A DNA stretch of 59,693 bases from an uncultured bacterium. Lineage in GTDB: Bacteria > Bacteroidota > Bacteroidia > Chitinophagales > Chitinophagaceae. Positions 1 to 8,758 of this stretch are shown in pieces. The stretch's first letter is position 1, and the number at the start of each line of letters is the position of its first letter. Position numbers and translations under genes: made by a program. The notes below the pieces were generated by a model. That model worked only from the letters and a program-made list of their open reading frames with translations. It was not told the DNA's origin and did not search any database. The stretch covers positions 1 to 59,693 of the forward strand of contig CAILKQ010000005.1 of NCBI GenBank assembly GCA_903834825.1, in the 5' to 3' direction.

Positions 1-1198
1 CGTAGCAATAGTTCAACAATGAACACGCTGATTTGAAATTAGAGCGCTCTCCTACTTTTAATTTGCCCATTGTATCATAATGACCAAAAACTTTTTCCAA
101 ATGTGGAATGGTTTTGTCGACCATTTCATTGATCAAAGTGGCATATTCTGCTTTTTTCTTAACGGCTTCAGGAGTAGTTCCTTTTACCTTGTAGGCATCT
201 TCCTCAATGAATAGCATTTGGTTGTAAAAATGCTTACCCAACGAAAGCATGGTTTCATAAGAGTCTGGCTTTAAGGCCAAGGCCTTGTTATAAAGGCCTT
301 CGATCTTGCTGCATCTTTCAGTATAATCTGCAGGCCTTTTAGAAGCTTCTGAAACGTGTGTTTCGCCAAACAACTCACTGGCATAATCAAACATCAGGTC
401 AAAAGATTCTGGGTTGATGGCCAATAATTGTTCAAATTTCTTCAAGAGAAATGCCATGTCGTTCTTATCTCTGGCATGATCAATCGCCAACAAGGGAAGA
501 TAATCGTCTTTGGGGAAGATTTTCAATCCAGCATCGATGTACTTATTCATGTTCACATCATCCTTCTTGTCAAAATAGTATTTGGCAAGATAACGGTATG
601 GAGTGGCCATGTCCGAATTACCTCCAACATTGGCGTCTGCCAGTTTAGTGAAATAGGCAATGGCCTGGTCTTCTTTCTTGGCATTGAGTGCAGACAACCC
701 CATGTAGTATGTAAGGGTTGTATCCAATTTATAGAGTCCCCATCCTTGGGAAAAAATATAATCTCCAATTACGCTTGTATTCTTGAAAGTACCCAAGGCC
801 TCTTCAAATTTTGCAGCATTGTAGAATGCTGCACCCTCTTCAAATCCGCTTGAATAAAGATCGAAAACAGGTTTGTAATTGTCTACAGTCAGGTAAAGGG
901 TTGACTGGTTTTTATCAATTTCCAACGCTTTTTTAAACGCATCCAACGCAAGCATTCTTGCCTCAGGCACAGAAGCACGCTCAGTTGCATTCATTGAAAT
1001 GGCACTGAGCACTTTTCCTTTGAGGTAATAAAGTTCCGGATTCTTTTGGTATTTGGGATTGTTCAAAAAGGTTTCAATGGCAGTTTTTGCCTCTGAAAAT
1101 TTACTGGCAGTAATGGATTCCTTGATCTTGTTGAGGTTTTGGCCGCTAACAGTCATCAAACCGGTTGCTGCCAAAAGGGTGAAAATGATCCTTTTCAT
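1..1198 (-). CDS. Exported TPR-repeat protein, partial at window edge
   Basis: The frame is open from the ATG at 1198 to the first base of the window, so about 399 residues are visible and the C-terminus is missing. The protein starts with a basic, hydrophobic signal peptide (MKRIIFTLLAATGLMTVSGQ) and then alternates short helical segments with Ala/Leu/Tyr patterns typical of tetratricopeptide repeats, for example around 'ALDAFKKALEIDK' and 'ALALKPDSYETMLSLG'. It is therefore likely a periplasmic or outer-membrane-associated scaffold. It lies 18 bases downstream of gyrA on the same strand, so co-transcription is possible. Partner and function are not recognisable from sequence. Confidence 0.8.
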   Translation of the reverse strand, partial: MKRIIFTLLAATGLMTVSGQNLNKIKESITASKFSEAKTAIETFLNNPKYQKNPELYYLKGKVLSAISMNATERASVPEARMLALDAFKKALEIDKNQSTLYLTVDNYKPVFDLYSSGFEEGAAFYNAAKFEEALGTFKNTSVIGDYIFSQGWGLYKLDTTLTYYMGLSALNAKKEDQAIAYFTKLADANVGGNSDMATPYRYLAKYYFDKKDDVNMNKYIDAGLKIFPKDDYLPLLAIDHARDKNDMAFLLKKFEQLLAINPESFDLMFDYASELFGETHVSEASKRPADYTERCSKIEGLYNKALALKPDSYETMLSLGKHFYNQMLFIEEDAYKVKGTTPEAVKKKAEYATLINEMVDKTIPHLEKVFGHYDTMGKLKVGERSNFKSACSLLNYCY

Positions 1199-1216
1199 TG
1201 TTTGGTATTTAATGAT

Positions 1217-3823
1217 TTAATTTTCAGTGTTTTCTTCAGGCCCTTGGTTGTTTTCAGGACTTTCAGGTGTTGATTCATCAGTCGCTGGAGCATCAGTGGA
1301 AACATCTGTAACAACATTTTCAATTCCATTCGCTTCAGGTTGTTCAATAATTACATCCAAGTTGGTGATGGCCGCTATTTCATCTTCATCATCCAACCTG
1401 ATCAATTTAACTCCCTGGGTAGCCCTTCCCTGTTCACTGATCTGGGCGATACTGGTTCTGATGGTGATGCCTGAAACACAGGTGATCATCAGATCCTCTT
1501 TCTCCGTCACATCCAAAATGCCTACCAATTTACCGGTTTTTTCTGTAACGCTGATGGTTTTAACACCTTTACCACCACGGTTGGTGATACGGTATTCATC
1601 CACGGCTGTTCTTTTTCCATATCCTTTTTCTGAAACAACCAATACTGTGCGGGTCTTGTCCTCAACATTCACACAGATCATGCCCACCACTTCATCGGTA
1701 GCATCATCCACTTCAATTCCACTTACCCCAATGGCTCCCCTGCCGGTTGACCTGACTTTTGCCTCCGGGAACCTGATGGCCCTACCCGATTTTACTGCCA
1801 GCATGATTTCTGAATTTCCATCAGTCATCTTGGCATTGAGCAATTGATCACCTTCAACAATGGTAATGGCGTTGACACCATTGGCCCTTGGTCTGCTGAA
1901 ATCAGCCAGATCAGTTTTCTTGATGATTCCCTGTTTTGTGCAGAGTACGATATAATGGCTGTTGACAAACTCTTCATCCTGCAAGTTCTTGACATCGATG
2001 ATGGCACGAATCTTATCATCCTGTGGAAGTTGCATCAGGTTTTGGATAGCCCTACCCTTACCCTGTTTTTCACCATCAGGAATTTCATAAACTTTTAGCC
2101 AATAACACCTTCCCTTTTCTGTAAAGAAAAGCAAGGTATGGTGGGTTGAGGCTACAAAAAGATGTTCGATATAATCCTCCTGTCTTGTTTTACCACCAAT
2201 CGATCCACGACCACCGCGCTTTTGTGTGCGGAATTCATCAGCCGGTGTTCTTTTGATATAACCCAAATGAGACACAGTGATGACAACATCCTCTTCCTTG
2301 ATCAGGTCTTCAATCCTGACTTCATTGTCGAGGTAAGTGATTTCAGTTCTCCTTGCGTCGCCAAACTTGTCTTTGACTTCAATCAGTTCGGACTTGATAA
2401 GGTCAAATCTTTTCAACTCATCGGAAAGTAAATCTTTGAGATAGGTGATCAATTTCATGATTTCTGCGTACTCTTCTTTGATCTTGTTGATCTCCATTCC
2501 GGTTAGGCGTTGCAACCTGAGTTCAAGTACAGCCTTTGCTTGAATTTCAGACATCTCAAACGATGCAATCAATCCTTCCTTTGCCTGTTCGGGATTCGAA
2601 GCATTGCGGATCAGTTTGATGACTTCGTCCAGGTGGTCAAGTGCAATGAGATACCCCTCTAAAATATGTGCCTTTTTCTCGGCTTCTTTCAGTTGATATT
2701 TTGTCCTTCTTATAATAACCTCGTGCCTGAACTCAATGAAGCATGAAATAAGGTCTTTGAGGTTGAGGATGCGTGGTCTTCCTTTTACAATCGCAACATT
2801 GTTGATGCCGTATGAAGTTTGCAGATCAGTGAACTTGTACAATTGGTTCACAATAACATTCGCAACTGCATCCTTTCTGACATCAATTACAATCCTTGTA
2901 CCCTCTTTTTCATTGGATTCATTGTTGACATGCGTGATGCCATCAATGATTTTGTCTACAACCAATTGTCCGATTCTTGCAGTAAGTACATCTCGGCTAA
3001 CCTGGTAAGGTACCTGGTTGATGACGATTTGCTCACGGCCATTGGCCTTGGTGTCAATGCTTACTTTACCCCTCAGCACAACCCTTCCCCTACCGGTATG
3101 CAAGGCGGCTTTCACGCCTTCCATACCGAAAATAATTCCGCCGCCGGGGAAATCGGGTGCTTTGACATGCTGAACCAGCTCGTCTATGGTGATTTCGCGG
3201 TTATCAATGTATGCAATACATCCATCAATGACTTCAGACAGGTTGTGGGGCAACATGTTGGTAGCCATACCAACAGCTATACCACTGCTTCCATTGATCA
3301 ACAAATGAGGTATTCTGCTTGGGAGTACTGTCGGTTCTTCGATGGAGTCATCAAAGTTCAGTTGAAAGTCAACCGTATCCTTATCGATGTCATCCATCAT
3401 GAATCCGGCAAGCCTTTGCATCCTGGCTTCCGTATAACGCATGGCGGCAGGCCCTTCCCCATCTGGAGAACCAAAGTTTCCTTGTTTGTCAATGGTTGGG
3501 TAACGGGTATTCCATTCTTGTGCCATCCTTACCAGTGCATCATAAACGGCAGTATCGCCGTGAGGATGGTATTTACCCAGTACTTCACCCACAATTCTCG
3601 CACATTTTCTGGTGGGTTTGTTATAATCCATCCCCAATTCATTCATGGCAAAAAGGATTCTTCTGTGCACTGGTTTTAAACCATCCCTGACATCTGGCAG
3701 GGCCCTGCCAACAATTACACTCATGGAGTAATCGATGTAGGCAGACTTCATCTGCTCCTCAATGTTGATGGAAATTATTCTATTGTCGTCGTTGGTTTGC
3801 TCTGGGATATTTTGTTCTGGCAT
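1217..3823 (-). CDS. gyrA: DNA gyrase subunit A
   Basis: GyrA is the DNA-breaking and rejoining subunit of DNA gyrase, which introduces negative supercoils with GyrB. The 868-residue product has the full family length. The N-terminus carries the conserved 'VIVGRALPDVRDGLKPVHRR' region, the quinolone-resistance segment 'HPHGDTAVYD' (Thr91 at the E. coli Ser83 position, Asp95 at the Asp87 position) and the catalytic tyrosine Y130 in 'AMRYTEARM'. A GyrA box 'QKRGGRG' at 534-540 opens the C-terminal beta-pinwheel and separates it from topoisomerase IV ParC. The tail after about residue 820 is acidic and probably disordered. GyrB is not in the window. A TAnnTTTG box lies about 42 bases upstream of the ATG. 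Confidence 0.98.
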   Translation of the reverse strand: MPEQNIPEQTNDDNRIISINIEEQMKSAYIDYSMSVIVGRALPDVRDGLKPVHRRILFAMNELGMDYNKPTRKCARIVGEVLGKYHPHGDTAVYDALVRMAQEWNTRYPTIDKQGNFGSPDGEGPAAMRYTEARMQRLAGFMMDDIDKDTVDFQLNFDDSIEEPTVLPSRIPHLLINGSSGIAVGMATNMLPHNLSEVIDGCIAYIDNREITIDELVQHVKAPDFPGGGIIFGMEGVKAALHTGRGRVVLRGKVSIDTKANGREQIVINQVPYQVSRDVLTARIGQLVVDKIIDGITHVNNESNEKEGTRIVIDVRKDAVANVIVNQLYKFTDLQTSYGINNVAIVKGRPRILNLKDLISCFIEFRHEVIIRRTKYQLKEAEKKAHILEGYLIALDHLDEVIKLIRNASNPEQAKEGLIASFEMSEIQAKAVLELRLQRLTGMEINKIKEEYAEIMKLITYLKDLLSDELKRFDLIKSELIEVKDKFGDARRTEITYLDNEVRIEDLIKEEDVVITVSHLGYIKRTPADEFRTQKRGGRGSIGGKTRQEDYIEHLFVASTHHTLLFFTEKGRCYWLKVYEIPDGEKQGKGRAIQNLMQLPQDDKIRAIIDVKNLQDEEFVNSHYIVLCTKQGIIKKTDLADFSRPRANGVNAITIVEGDQLLNAKMTDGNSEIMLAVKSGRAIRFPEAKVRSTGRGAIGVSGIEVDDATDEVVGMICVNVEDKTRTVLVVSEKGYGKRTAVDEYRITNRGGKGVKTISVTEKTGKLVGILDVTEKEDLMITCVSGITIRTSIAQISEQGRATQGVKLIRLDDEDEIAAITNLDVIIEQPEANGIENVVTDVSTDAPATDESTPESPENNQGPEENTEN

Positions 3824-3864
3824 GTATGATAAAGTGAGGCTGAGTTAGGTAAATTGATTGTTAA

Positions 3865-3872
3865 CAAATTTA
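3865..3872 (-). promoter_or_regulatory. Putative -7 box (TAAATTTG) of gyrA
   Basis: On the minus strand TAAATTTG matches the Bacteroidota TAnnTTTG element and sits about 42 bases before the gyrA ATG. It overlaps a perfect 10-base palindrome TTGTTAACAA at 3858-3867. No -33 TTTG at the usual spacing is evident, so this is a motif-level call. The rest of the gap up to 4042 is AT-rich with no gene. Confidence 0.45.
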
Positions 3873-4042
3873 CTTTTTTTTGGCCTTAATTCCATCAATA
3901 TTGGGAGGAGATTTATCCACTTTTTAATGCCAAAATGTGGGTTAAATTATGCTGTAAATCAAGGAAATAGACAAAAAAGATGAAGTGTAAAGGACTTTAC
4001 TGCTGAATGTCGGTTTATTTGGACTTTAGGGATTTGAAGTTG

Positions 4043-4453
4043 CTATTTTCCTTCTGACATAGCCATAATGATTTCCCATTCTTCTTCCAAAACAGGTTGC
4101 ACCGAGAGCCTCCCAAGCCTGATCAAAGCCATATTGGACAATGATGGAGTGGCTTTGATTGCTGCCAATGTTACAGTGTTTTTGAGTTTTTTATGTGGTT
4201 TAAAATCTACCACAAGCCAGGCCGTTTCATCGGTGGTTGGGTCTTGGTAGGATTCTTTGATCACTTTGGCGATGCCAACAATTTCCAATCCCTCGTTGCT
4301 GTGATAAAAGAAAGCGAGATCTCCCTTTTTCATGCTGCGCAAATTATTCCTTGCACCATAGTTTCTGACACCGTCCCAAAAAGTAGACCCATCTGCCACA
4401 AATTGATCCCAAGCGTATTTGAAAGGTTCAGATTTGATCAACCAATATGCCAT
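4043..4453 (-). CDS. EVE-domain protein (thymocyte nuclear protein 1-like)
   Basis: The 136-residue protein is a stand-alone EVE domain, a PUA-like fold thought to bind modified nucleotides. It shows the family opening 'YWLIKSEP', then 'FWDGVRNYGARNNLRSMKKGD' broken around residues 24-44, 'FFYHSN', and the 'VDFKP' strand followed by 'LIRLGRLSVQPV'. Length and order match the family fully. Some EVE domains are fused to restriction enzymes, but this one has no partner nuclease, and its neighbours are metabolic genes, so a housekeeping or RNA-related role is likelier. It lies 18 bases downstream of the LutA-like gene on the same strand. Confidence 0.9.
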   Translation of the reverse strand: MAYWLIKSEPFKYAWDQFVADGSTFWDGVRNYGARNNLRSMKKGDLAFFYHSNEGLEIVGIAKVIKESYQDPTTDETAWLVVDFKPHKKLKNTVTLAAIKATPSLSNMALIRLGRLSVQPVLEEEWEIIMAMSEGK

Positions 4454-4471
4454 GACTTTTATTTTAATATG

Positions 4472-5191
4472 CTAATAACCACTGGCAAGAACATCTGCCA
4501 GATGTAGACTTTTGACGGGTATCTCCATCTTTTCCATAACTCCACCAATGTGCATCAAACAGCTGAGATCGGTGGAAATCAGGTAATCTGCTTTGGTATC
4601 GACAATATGTTGAACTTTTTGTTCACCCATTGCCACCGAAATAGCTTCAAATTTAACGGCAAACGTTCCTCCGAAACCACAACAGGTTTCGTTGTCCTGT
4701 AATTCAATCAACTTCAATCCTTTGACGTTTTCCAATAATTTTCTTGGTTCTGTTTTGATCTTGCATTCACGCAAAGCAGCACAGGAATCATGGTAAGTGG
4801 CAACACCTTCGAATTGCGCACCCAGGTCTTCAACTTTCAGGATATTTACCAGGAAATCACTCAATTCATAGACCTTCTCTTGGAAGCCTTTTGTGTCTTT
4901 CTGGTTGGATGCATTGTCGTAAATCTTGGAATAATAATTTTTGATGAATCCAGCACAAGAGGCACTGGGAACTACAATATGTTCCGCACCAGAGAAATCA
5001 TTGATGAATTTGTTGCATACTTCCCTTGATTCTCCCCAGTAGCCAGCGTTGAAAGCGGGTTGGCCACAACAGGTTTGGTTTGGATTATAGGTAACATTAC
5101 AACCTGCTTTCTCCAAAACTTTGATGGTATTAAAGCCGGCTGTTGGATACAATTGATCAATAAAACAGGGAATGAATACATGAACATTCAC
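4472..5191 (-). CDS. LutA/YkgE-like (Fe-S)-binding protein with two CCG domains
   Basis: The 239-residue product has two cysteine-rich CCG domains with the signatures 'NQTCCGQPAFNAG' near residue 40 and 'ETCCGFGGTF' near residue 165. This is the layout of LutA, a subunit of the LutABC L-lactate oxidation complex, and of related heterodisulfide-reductase-type proteins. In such proteins these cysteines hold an iron-sulfur cluster. LutB and LutC are not next to it. The start is GTG at 5191: a TAG stop lies directly before it in frame and the upstream gene ends 7 bases earlier. The internal ATG in the other frame gives only a shadow. The exact electron partner is unknown. Confidence 0.85.
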   Translation of the reverse strand: MNVHVFIPCFIDQLYPTAGFNTIKVLEKAGCNVTYNPNQTCCGQPAFNAGYWGESREVCNKFINDFSGAEHIVVPSASCAGFIKNYYSKIYDNASNQKDTKGFQEKVYELSDFLVNILKVEDLGAQFEGVATYHDSCAALRECKIKTEPRKLLENVKGLKLIELQDNETCCGFGGTFAVKFEAISVAMGEQKVQHIVDTKADYLISTDLSCLMHIGGVMEKMEIPVKSLHLADVLASGY

Positions 5192-5198
5192 CTAATAA

Positions 5199-5876
5199 CT
5201 ATTTTACAACACCCAGTCTTGCAAGGTATTTGTCAACGATAAAACCCTTGTCTGTTCTTGGGTATTTGTCTTTTAATATTTGGTAGAGTTCAATTGCCTG
5301 GTCTGTTTTGCCTGTCATTTCAGATAACATGGCACCCCTAAACAAGTACTCTGAGGAGATGGCCTGGTCTTCTTCAAAAATGGTGCCTGCATTTTTATAA
5401 TGTGCAATGGCATCATCATTCTTTTTCAATTCTGCATAAGCGTCACCCAACAAACCTTCAGCTTTCGCCTCTACCTGTTTGGCACCTTTTGCACTGAAAT
5501 CATTCAGCTGATCAACTGCCTTTTGAAACTCTCCCATTTGCAAATAAGATGCTCCTGCATAATAATGAGCAAGGTTAGCCGCTTTTGTGCCACTGTATTT
5601 GCTGATTACCTTCAGAAATCCTGGAGTGGAACCTGAACCATTCAGTGCAAGGTTGAAAGAGTCTTTCCTGAAGTTGTTTTCAGCAGCAAAAAGTTCTTCA
5701 TTGGCCTTCAGTTCATTAGGAATCTGAATGAAATTCTTATAACCAAGGTAGCCACCAACCACAACTATGATGGCAACAGAAATAGTGATAATCTTTTTGC
5801 TATTTTTTTCCCAGAAACTGATGGCTTTGTCTACCACTTCCTGATCACGTGTATCAACTGTTTTTTTATCTGACAT
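5199..5876 (-). CDS. Membrane-anchored TPR protein, YfgM-like
   Basis: The 225-residue protein has a charged N-terminus, one transmembrane helix at about residues 30-47 ('IITISVAIIVVVGGYLGY') and a periplasmic stretch of tetratricopeptide repeats, including 'AHYYAGASYLQMGEFQKAVDQL' split around residues 104-125 and 'AEGLLGDAYAELKKNDDAIA'. This architecture resembles YfgM, an ancillary subunit of the SecYEG translocon, and related TPR proteins. It sits between pdhA (17 bases upstream) and the LutA-like gene (7 bases downstream), so the three probably share a transcript. The YfgM role is inferred from architecture only. Confidence 0.75.
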   Translation of the reverse strand: MSDKKTVDTRDQEVVDKAISFWEKNSKKIITISVAIIVVVGGYLGYKNFIQIPNELKANEELFAAENNFRKDSFNLALNGSGSTPGFLKVISKYSGTKAANLAHYYAGASYLQMGEFQKAVDQLNDFSAKGAKQVEAKAEGLLGDAYAELKKNDDAIAHYKNAGTIFEEDQAISSEYLFRGAMLSEMTGKTDQAIELYQILKDKYPRTDKGFIVDKYLARLGVVK

Positions 5877-5893
5877 TGTTATGGTATTTTAAA

Positions 5894-6889
5894 TTAATCT
5901 ACGATAAATGGATAATCCTCTTGCTGATAAACATCTTTCAATAATTCATCATCATCTGGCCAAGGGCTTTCTTCTGAAAAACGGACACATTCCTCAATTA
6001 CTTGCTTGATCCTTTCGTTGATCTGCTCAATTTCTTCTTCGGCAACTGAAAACTCATTGACCAATTTGTCTTTACAATGGTCAATGGGATCCCTTTCCTT
6101 GTATTCCTCTACCTCATCCTTGGAACGGTATTTTTGCGGGTCACTCATGGAGTGTCCTTTGTAGCGGTATGTTTTCATTTCCAACAAGGTTGGTCCTTCT
6201 CCAGCCCTGGCACGTTTCACTGCTCTTGCAACGGAATCATGCACAGCTTCCGGGCTCATGCCATCAACCTTGTCTGCAGGCATATCGTATGCATCGGCCA
6301 GTTTGTAAATGTCGGTAACATTTGAAGTTCTTTCCACTGAGGTTCCCATTGCGTAATTGTTGTTTTCGCAAATGAAAATCACAGGAAGTTTCCAAAGCAT
6401 GGCAATATTGAATGTTTCATGCAATATGCCCTGGCGTGAAGCACCATCTCCAAAAAAAGTAAGGCATACGTTTTCTGTGCCTTTGTATTGTTCGGCGAAA
6501 GCAAGACCCGCTCCAGTACCTATTTGAGCACCAACAATTCCATGTCCTCCGAAGAAATATTCCTTGACACCAAAAAAGTGCATGCTGCCTCCTTTTCCTT
6601 TGGAGCATCCTGTAGCTTTACCGAATAGTTCTGCCATACAGGTATTGGCGCTCATGCCCTTGGCCAATGCCAATCCGTGATCACGGTATGCAGTAATGAA
6701 TGGATCTTCTTGCCTGGTTGCTGTCATGCATCCTGCAGCCAATGCTTCCTGGCCAATGTAGAGGTGACAAAAACCCCTGATTTTTTGCATTCCGTACAAC
6801 TGACCTGTTTTCTCCTCGAACCTGCGGAGCAGGAGCATCATTTCATACCAGTACAGGTAAGTTTCTTTTGTGAATTTTGTTGCAGCCAT
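5894..6889 (-). CDS. pdhA: Pyruvate dehydrogenase E1 component, alpha subunit
   Basis: This is the thiamine-pyrophosphate-binding alpha chain of the alpha2beta2 E1 enzyme, which decarboxylates pyruvate in the pyruvate dehydrogenase complex. The 331-residue length is typical. The TPP/Mg motif runs from 'GDGAS' at 147-151 to the asparagines at 176-178 ('ENNNYAMG'). 'YRDHG' near residue 68 and 'YRYKGHSMSDPQKYR' near 243-257 are the conserved active-site and phosphorylation-loop regions. The beta subunit and E2 are not in the window, so E1 is split from its complex partners. A TATATTTG box lies about 33 bases upstream of the ATG. Confidence 0.95.
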   Translation of the reverse strand: MAATKFTKETYLYWYEMMLLLRRFEEKTGQLYGMQKIRGFCHLYIGQEALAAGCMTATRQEDPFITAYRDHGLALAKGMSANTCMAELFGKATGCSKGKGGSMHFFGVKEYFFGGHGIVGAQIGTGAGLAFAEQYKGTENVCLTFFGDGASRQGILHETFNIAMLWKLPVIFICENNNYAMGTSVERTSNVTDIYKLADAYDMPADKVDGMSPEAVHDSVARAVKRARAGEGPTLLEMKTYRYKGHSMSDPQKYRSKDEVEEYKERDPIDHCKDKLVNEFSVAEEEIEQINERIKQVIEECVRFSEESPWPDDDELLKDVYQQEDYPFIVD

Positions 6890-6921
6890 AACAATTAAAC
6901 GTTCTTTTACTTAAAGTTGGG

Positions 6922-6929
6922 CAAATATA
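6922..6929 (-). promoter_or_regulatory. Putative -7 box (TATATTTG) of pdhA
   Basis: TATATTTG on the minus strand matches TAnnTTTG and lies about 33 bases before the pdhA start, inside the 126-base divergent gap between pdhA and recF. The -33 element is not clear. Confidence 0.5.
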
Positions 6930-7015
6930 CTGCGAAAAACACAAAACTGACCCATTTCTCCATCCAAACTGATTAATTTTCAACACATCCTGTATTTTTA
7001 CATCCACCTTCTATT

Positions 7016-8095
7016 TTGTTCAAAATCAATCATATCAATCTGACCCAATTCAGGAATACACATTCTGCTGCATTTTCTTTTGAAAACCGCATCACCGCGA
7101 TTTGTGGACTGAACGGTACTGGGAAAACCAACCTGCTGGATGCTGTTTATTACCTCTGCTTTACCAAAAGCTATTTCAATAAAACTGATTCCGGTACTGT
7201 TGAAAAAGGGTCAAGTGGTTTTAGCCTGCATGGATCCTTTACAGTTTCAGACAACAGTATTCCAGTTTCCCTTATTTTGAGGGAGAATGGCAAAAAGGAA
7301 TTATCGGTTGACCAGGAGCCCATCAGCCCTTTTTCCAGCCATATTGGCAAATTTCCGGTTGTTTTCATTGCACCAGATGATGTAATCCTGATTACTGGCG
7401 GCAGTGAAGAGCGGCGAAAATTCATTGATACCCTGCTTTGTCAATTGGATCACGATTATATGCTTCAATTGATTCGGTACAATAAATTTCTTCAAGACAG
7501 GAACAGGTACCTCAAAAACGTTGCCGGTAACTTTGCAGACCCCATCCTCCTTGATTCTTTTGATGAACAGTTGGTTCAGTCAGGCATTTTTTTACTGAAC
7601 AAAAGGATTGCGTTTCTGGAAGGGTTTATTCAATCGGTTATTGATTCATTCGGTTTTATTTCTGCAGACAAGGAAAAGCCTGAATTGGTCTACATGCCTT
7701 CTACAACTGCAGATGTGTATGCGAGAAACATGCATAATGCAAGGCAAAAGGACATCATCTTGCAAAGAACATCTGTGGGTATTCACCGGGATGATATTGA
7801 AATTTTGATGAATGAAATGCCTTTCAAACAAGCCGCATCACAGGGTCAAAAAAAGAGTCTGTTGTTTGCGATGAAACTGGCAGCATTCAATGCGCTAAAG
7901 CTTCATTTTGGTTATGAACCCATCCTGCTATTGGATGATATCTTTGAAAAACTGGATCAGGAAAGGTTGAGGCGATTGCTGGACTGGGTCTGTATCAGCA
8001 ACAAAGGACAAGTCATTTTAACTGATACACATCATGAAAGGGTGAATGATGCATTAACTTACATTTCGTTACCTTTCCAGTTGATAAACCTGTAA
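7016..8095 (+). CDS. recF: DNA replication and repair protein RecF
   Basis: RecF is an SMC-like ABC ATPase that helps load RecA at single-strand gaps. The 359-residue product has Walker A 'GLNGTGKT' at 31-38, an ABC signature 'SQGQ' at 275-278 and Walker B 'LLLDD' at 304-308 followed by 'IFEKLD'. The opening 'HINLTQFRN' is the normal RecF N-terminus, and it is reached from a TTG start at 7016; no in-frame ATG sits close enough to give a full N-terminus. A DUF721 gene follows after 3 bases, so the two are probably one transcription unit. Confidence 0.95.
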   Translation: MFKINHINLTQFRNTHSAAFSFENRITAICGLNGTGKTNLLDAVYYLCFTKSYFNKTDSGTVEKGSSGFSLHGSFTVSDNSIPVSLILRENGKKELSVDQEPISPFSSHIGKFPVVFIAPDDVILITGGSEERRKFIDTLLCQLDHDYMLQLIRYNKFLQDRNRYLKNVAGNFADPILLDSFDEQLVQSGIFLLNKRIAFLEGFIQSVIDSFGFISADKEKPELVYMPSTTADVYARNMHNARQKDIILQRTSVGIHRDDIEILMNEMPFKQAASQGQKKSLLFAMKLAAFNALKLHFGYEPILLLDDIFEKLDQERLRRLLDWVCISNKGQVILTDTHHERVNDALTYISLPFQLINL

Positions 8096-8098
8096 ATC

Positions 8099-8383
8099 AT
8101 GTCTGACGCAATTTCTCTAGGAGACGCTCTTAAAAAATTCCTTGATAAAAGCAGGATCAAAAATGATATTCAATCACTGCAGATTGAAGACCATTGGGAA
8201 AAAATCATGGGAGAAACCATCGCAAAATTTACTGATCGTGTTGAAATAAGGAATGGCACCCTTTTTATCTATACCGCCGTTGCCCCTTTAAAAAATGAAT
8301 TGATGTTCCAAAAAGAATTGATCGTTCAGCGGGTAAATGAAAGCATTGGAGAAAATCTTGTAAGGGAAGTTGTTGTTTCCTGA
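8099..8383 (+). CDS. DUF721 (DciA-like) protein
   Basis: The 94-residue protein matches the short DUF721 family: 'LGDALKKFL' at the start, 'WEKIMGETIAKFTD' around residues 40-53, then a strand-rich 'GTLFIYTAVAPLKNEL' and a C-terminal helix 'IVQRVNESIGENLV'. DUF721 proteins related to DciA are reported as loaders or partners of the replicative helicase DnaB in bacteria lacking DnaC. The gene starts 3 bases after recF, a pairing that fits a replication or repair role. The helicase-loader role here is an inference from the family. Confidence 0.85.
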   Translation: MSDAISLGDALKKFLDKSRIKNDIQSLQIEDHWEKIMGETIAKFTDRVEIRNGTLFIYTAVAPLKNELMFQKELIVQRVNESIGENLVREVVVS

Positions 8384-8386
8384 TCA

Positions 8387-8758
8387 TCAAAAAGCAATCC
8401 TTATGGCCAATCCTCCCCAGCCCTCAAAGCCAGAGCCATCACCAAATTCAAAAGAGGGCTGCCAATCAAGTGAAAAATTCAAGGGTGTTCCAGATAATTT
8501 ATAATCCAACCCGAGGACACCATCAACACCAAGAAGGGTACCTCCATTGTAGTAATTTGTTTTGTAAAAACCAAGATGGGGGCCTCCACCATAATACCAT
8601 CTCAATCCATTAGCACCATTGATATCGTTGTGAAATTCATACAAAACTGTGGCCCTAAAACCTTTGTTGAAAAACGCAGCCTGGCCTTCAACTGAAAAAA
8701 CTACTGATATGCATAAAGAATCTTTTAATATTCTCTTAAAATATCTGTTTTTGCATCT
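8387..8758 (-). pseudogene. 5'-truncated outer-membrane beta-barrel gene (remnant)
   Basis: The readable C-terminal part ('GLRWYYGGGPHLGFY', 'LGVDGVLGLDYKL', 'LNFSLDWQPSFEFGD', ending 'AIRIAF') is the second half of a small outer-membrane beta-barrel with a terminal aromatic residue. The same frame stays open upstream to 8758 ('FSVEGQAAFFNKGFRATVLYEF'), but no ATG or GTG lies in it; the first usable start is the TTG at 8644, inside a strand. There is no in-frame signal peptide start, and the 5' part runs into the end of the DoxX gene. An ATG at 8756 could join this frame only through a one-base shift in a TTTT run (8744-8747). It is either a decayed gene or a frameshifted one. Confidence 0.6.

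Noticed and set aside
2819-3679. Long open frame (286 codons) on plus strand inside gyrA
   Set aside because: It is antisense to the conserved breakage-rejoining domain of gyrA; the protein has no family features and its length follows from codon bias.
4043-4453. EVE-domain protein as part of a modification-dependent defence system
   Set aside because: It has no fused or neighbouring nuclease, helicase or methyltransferase; neighbours are metabolic.
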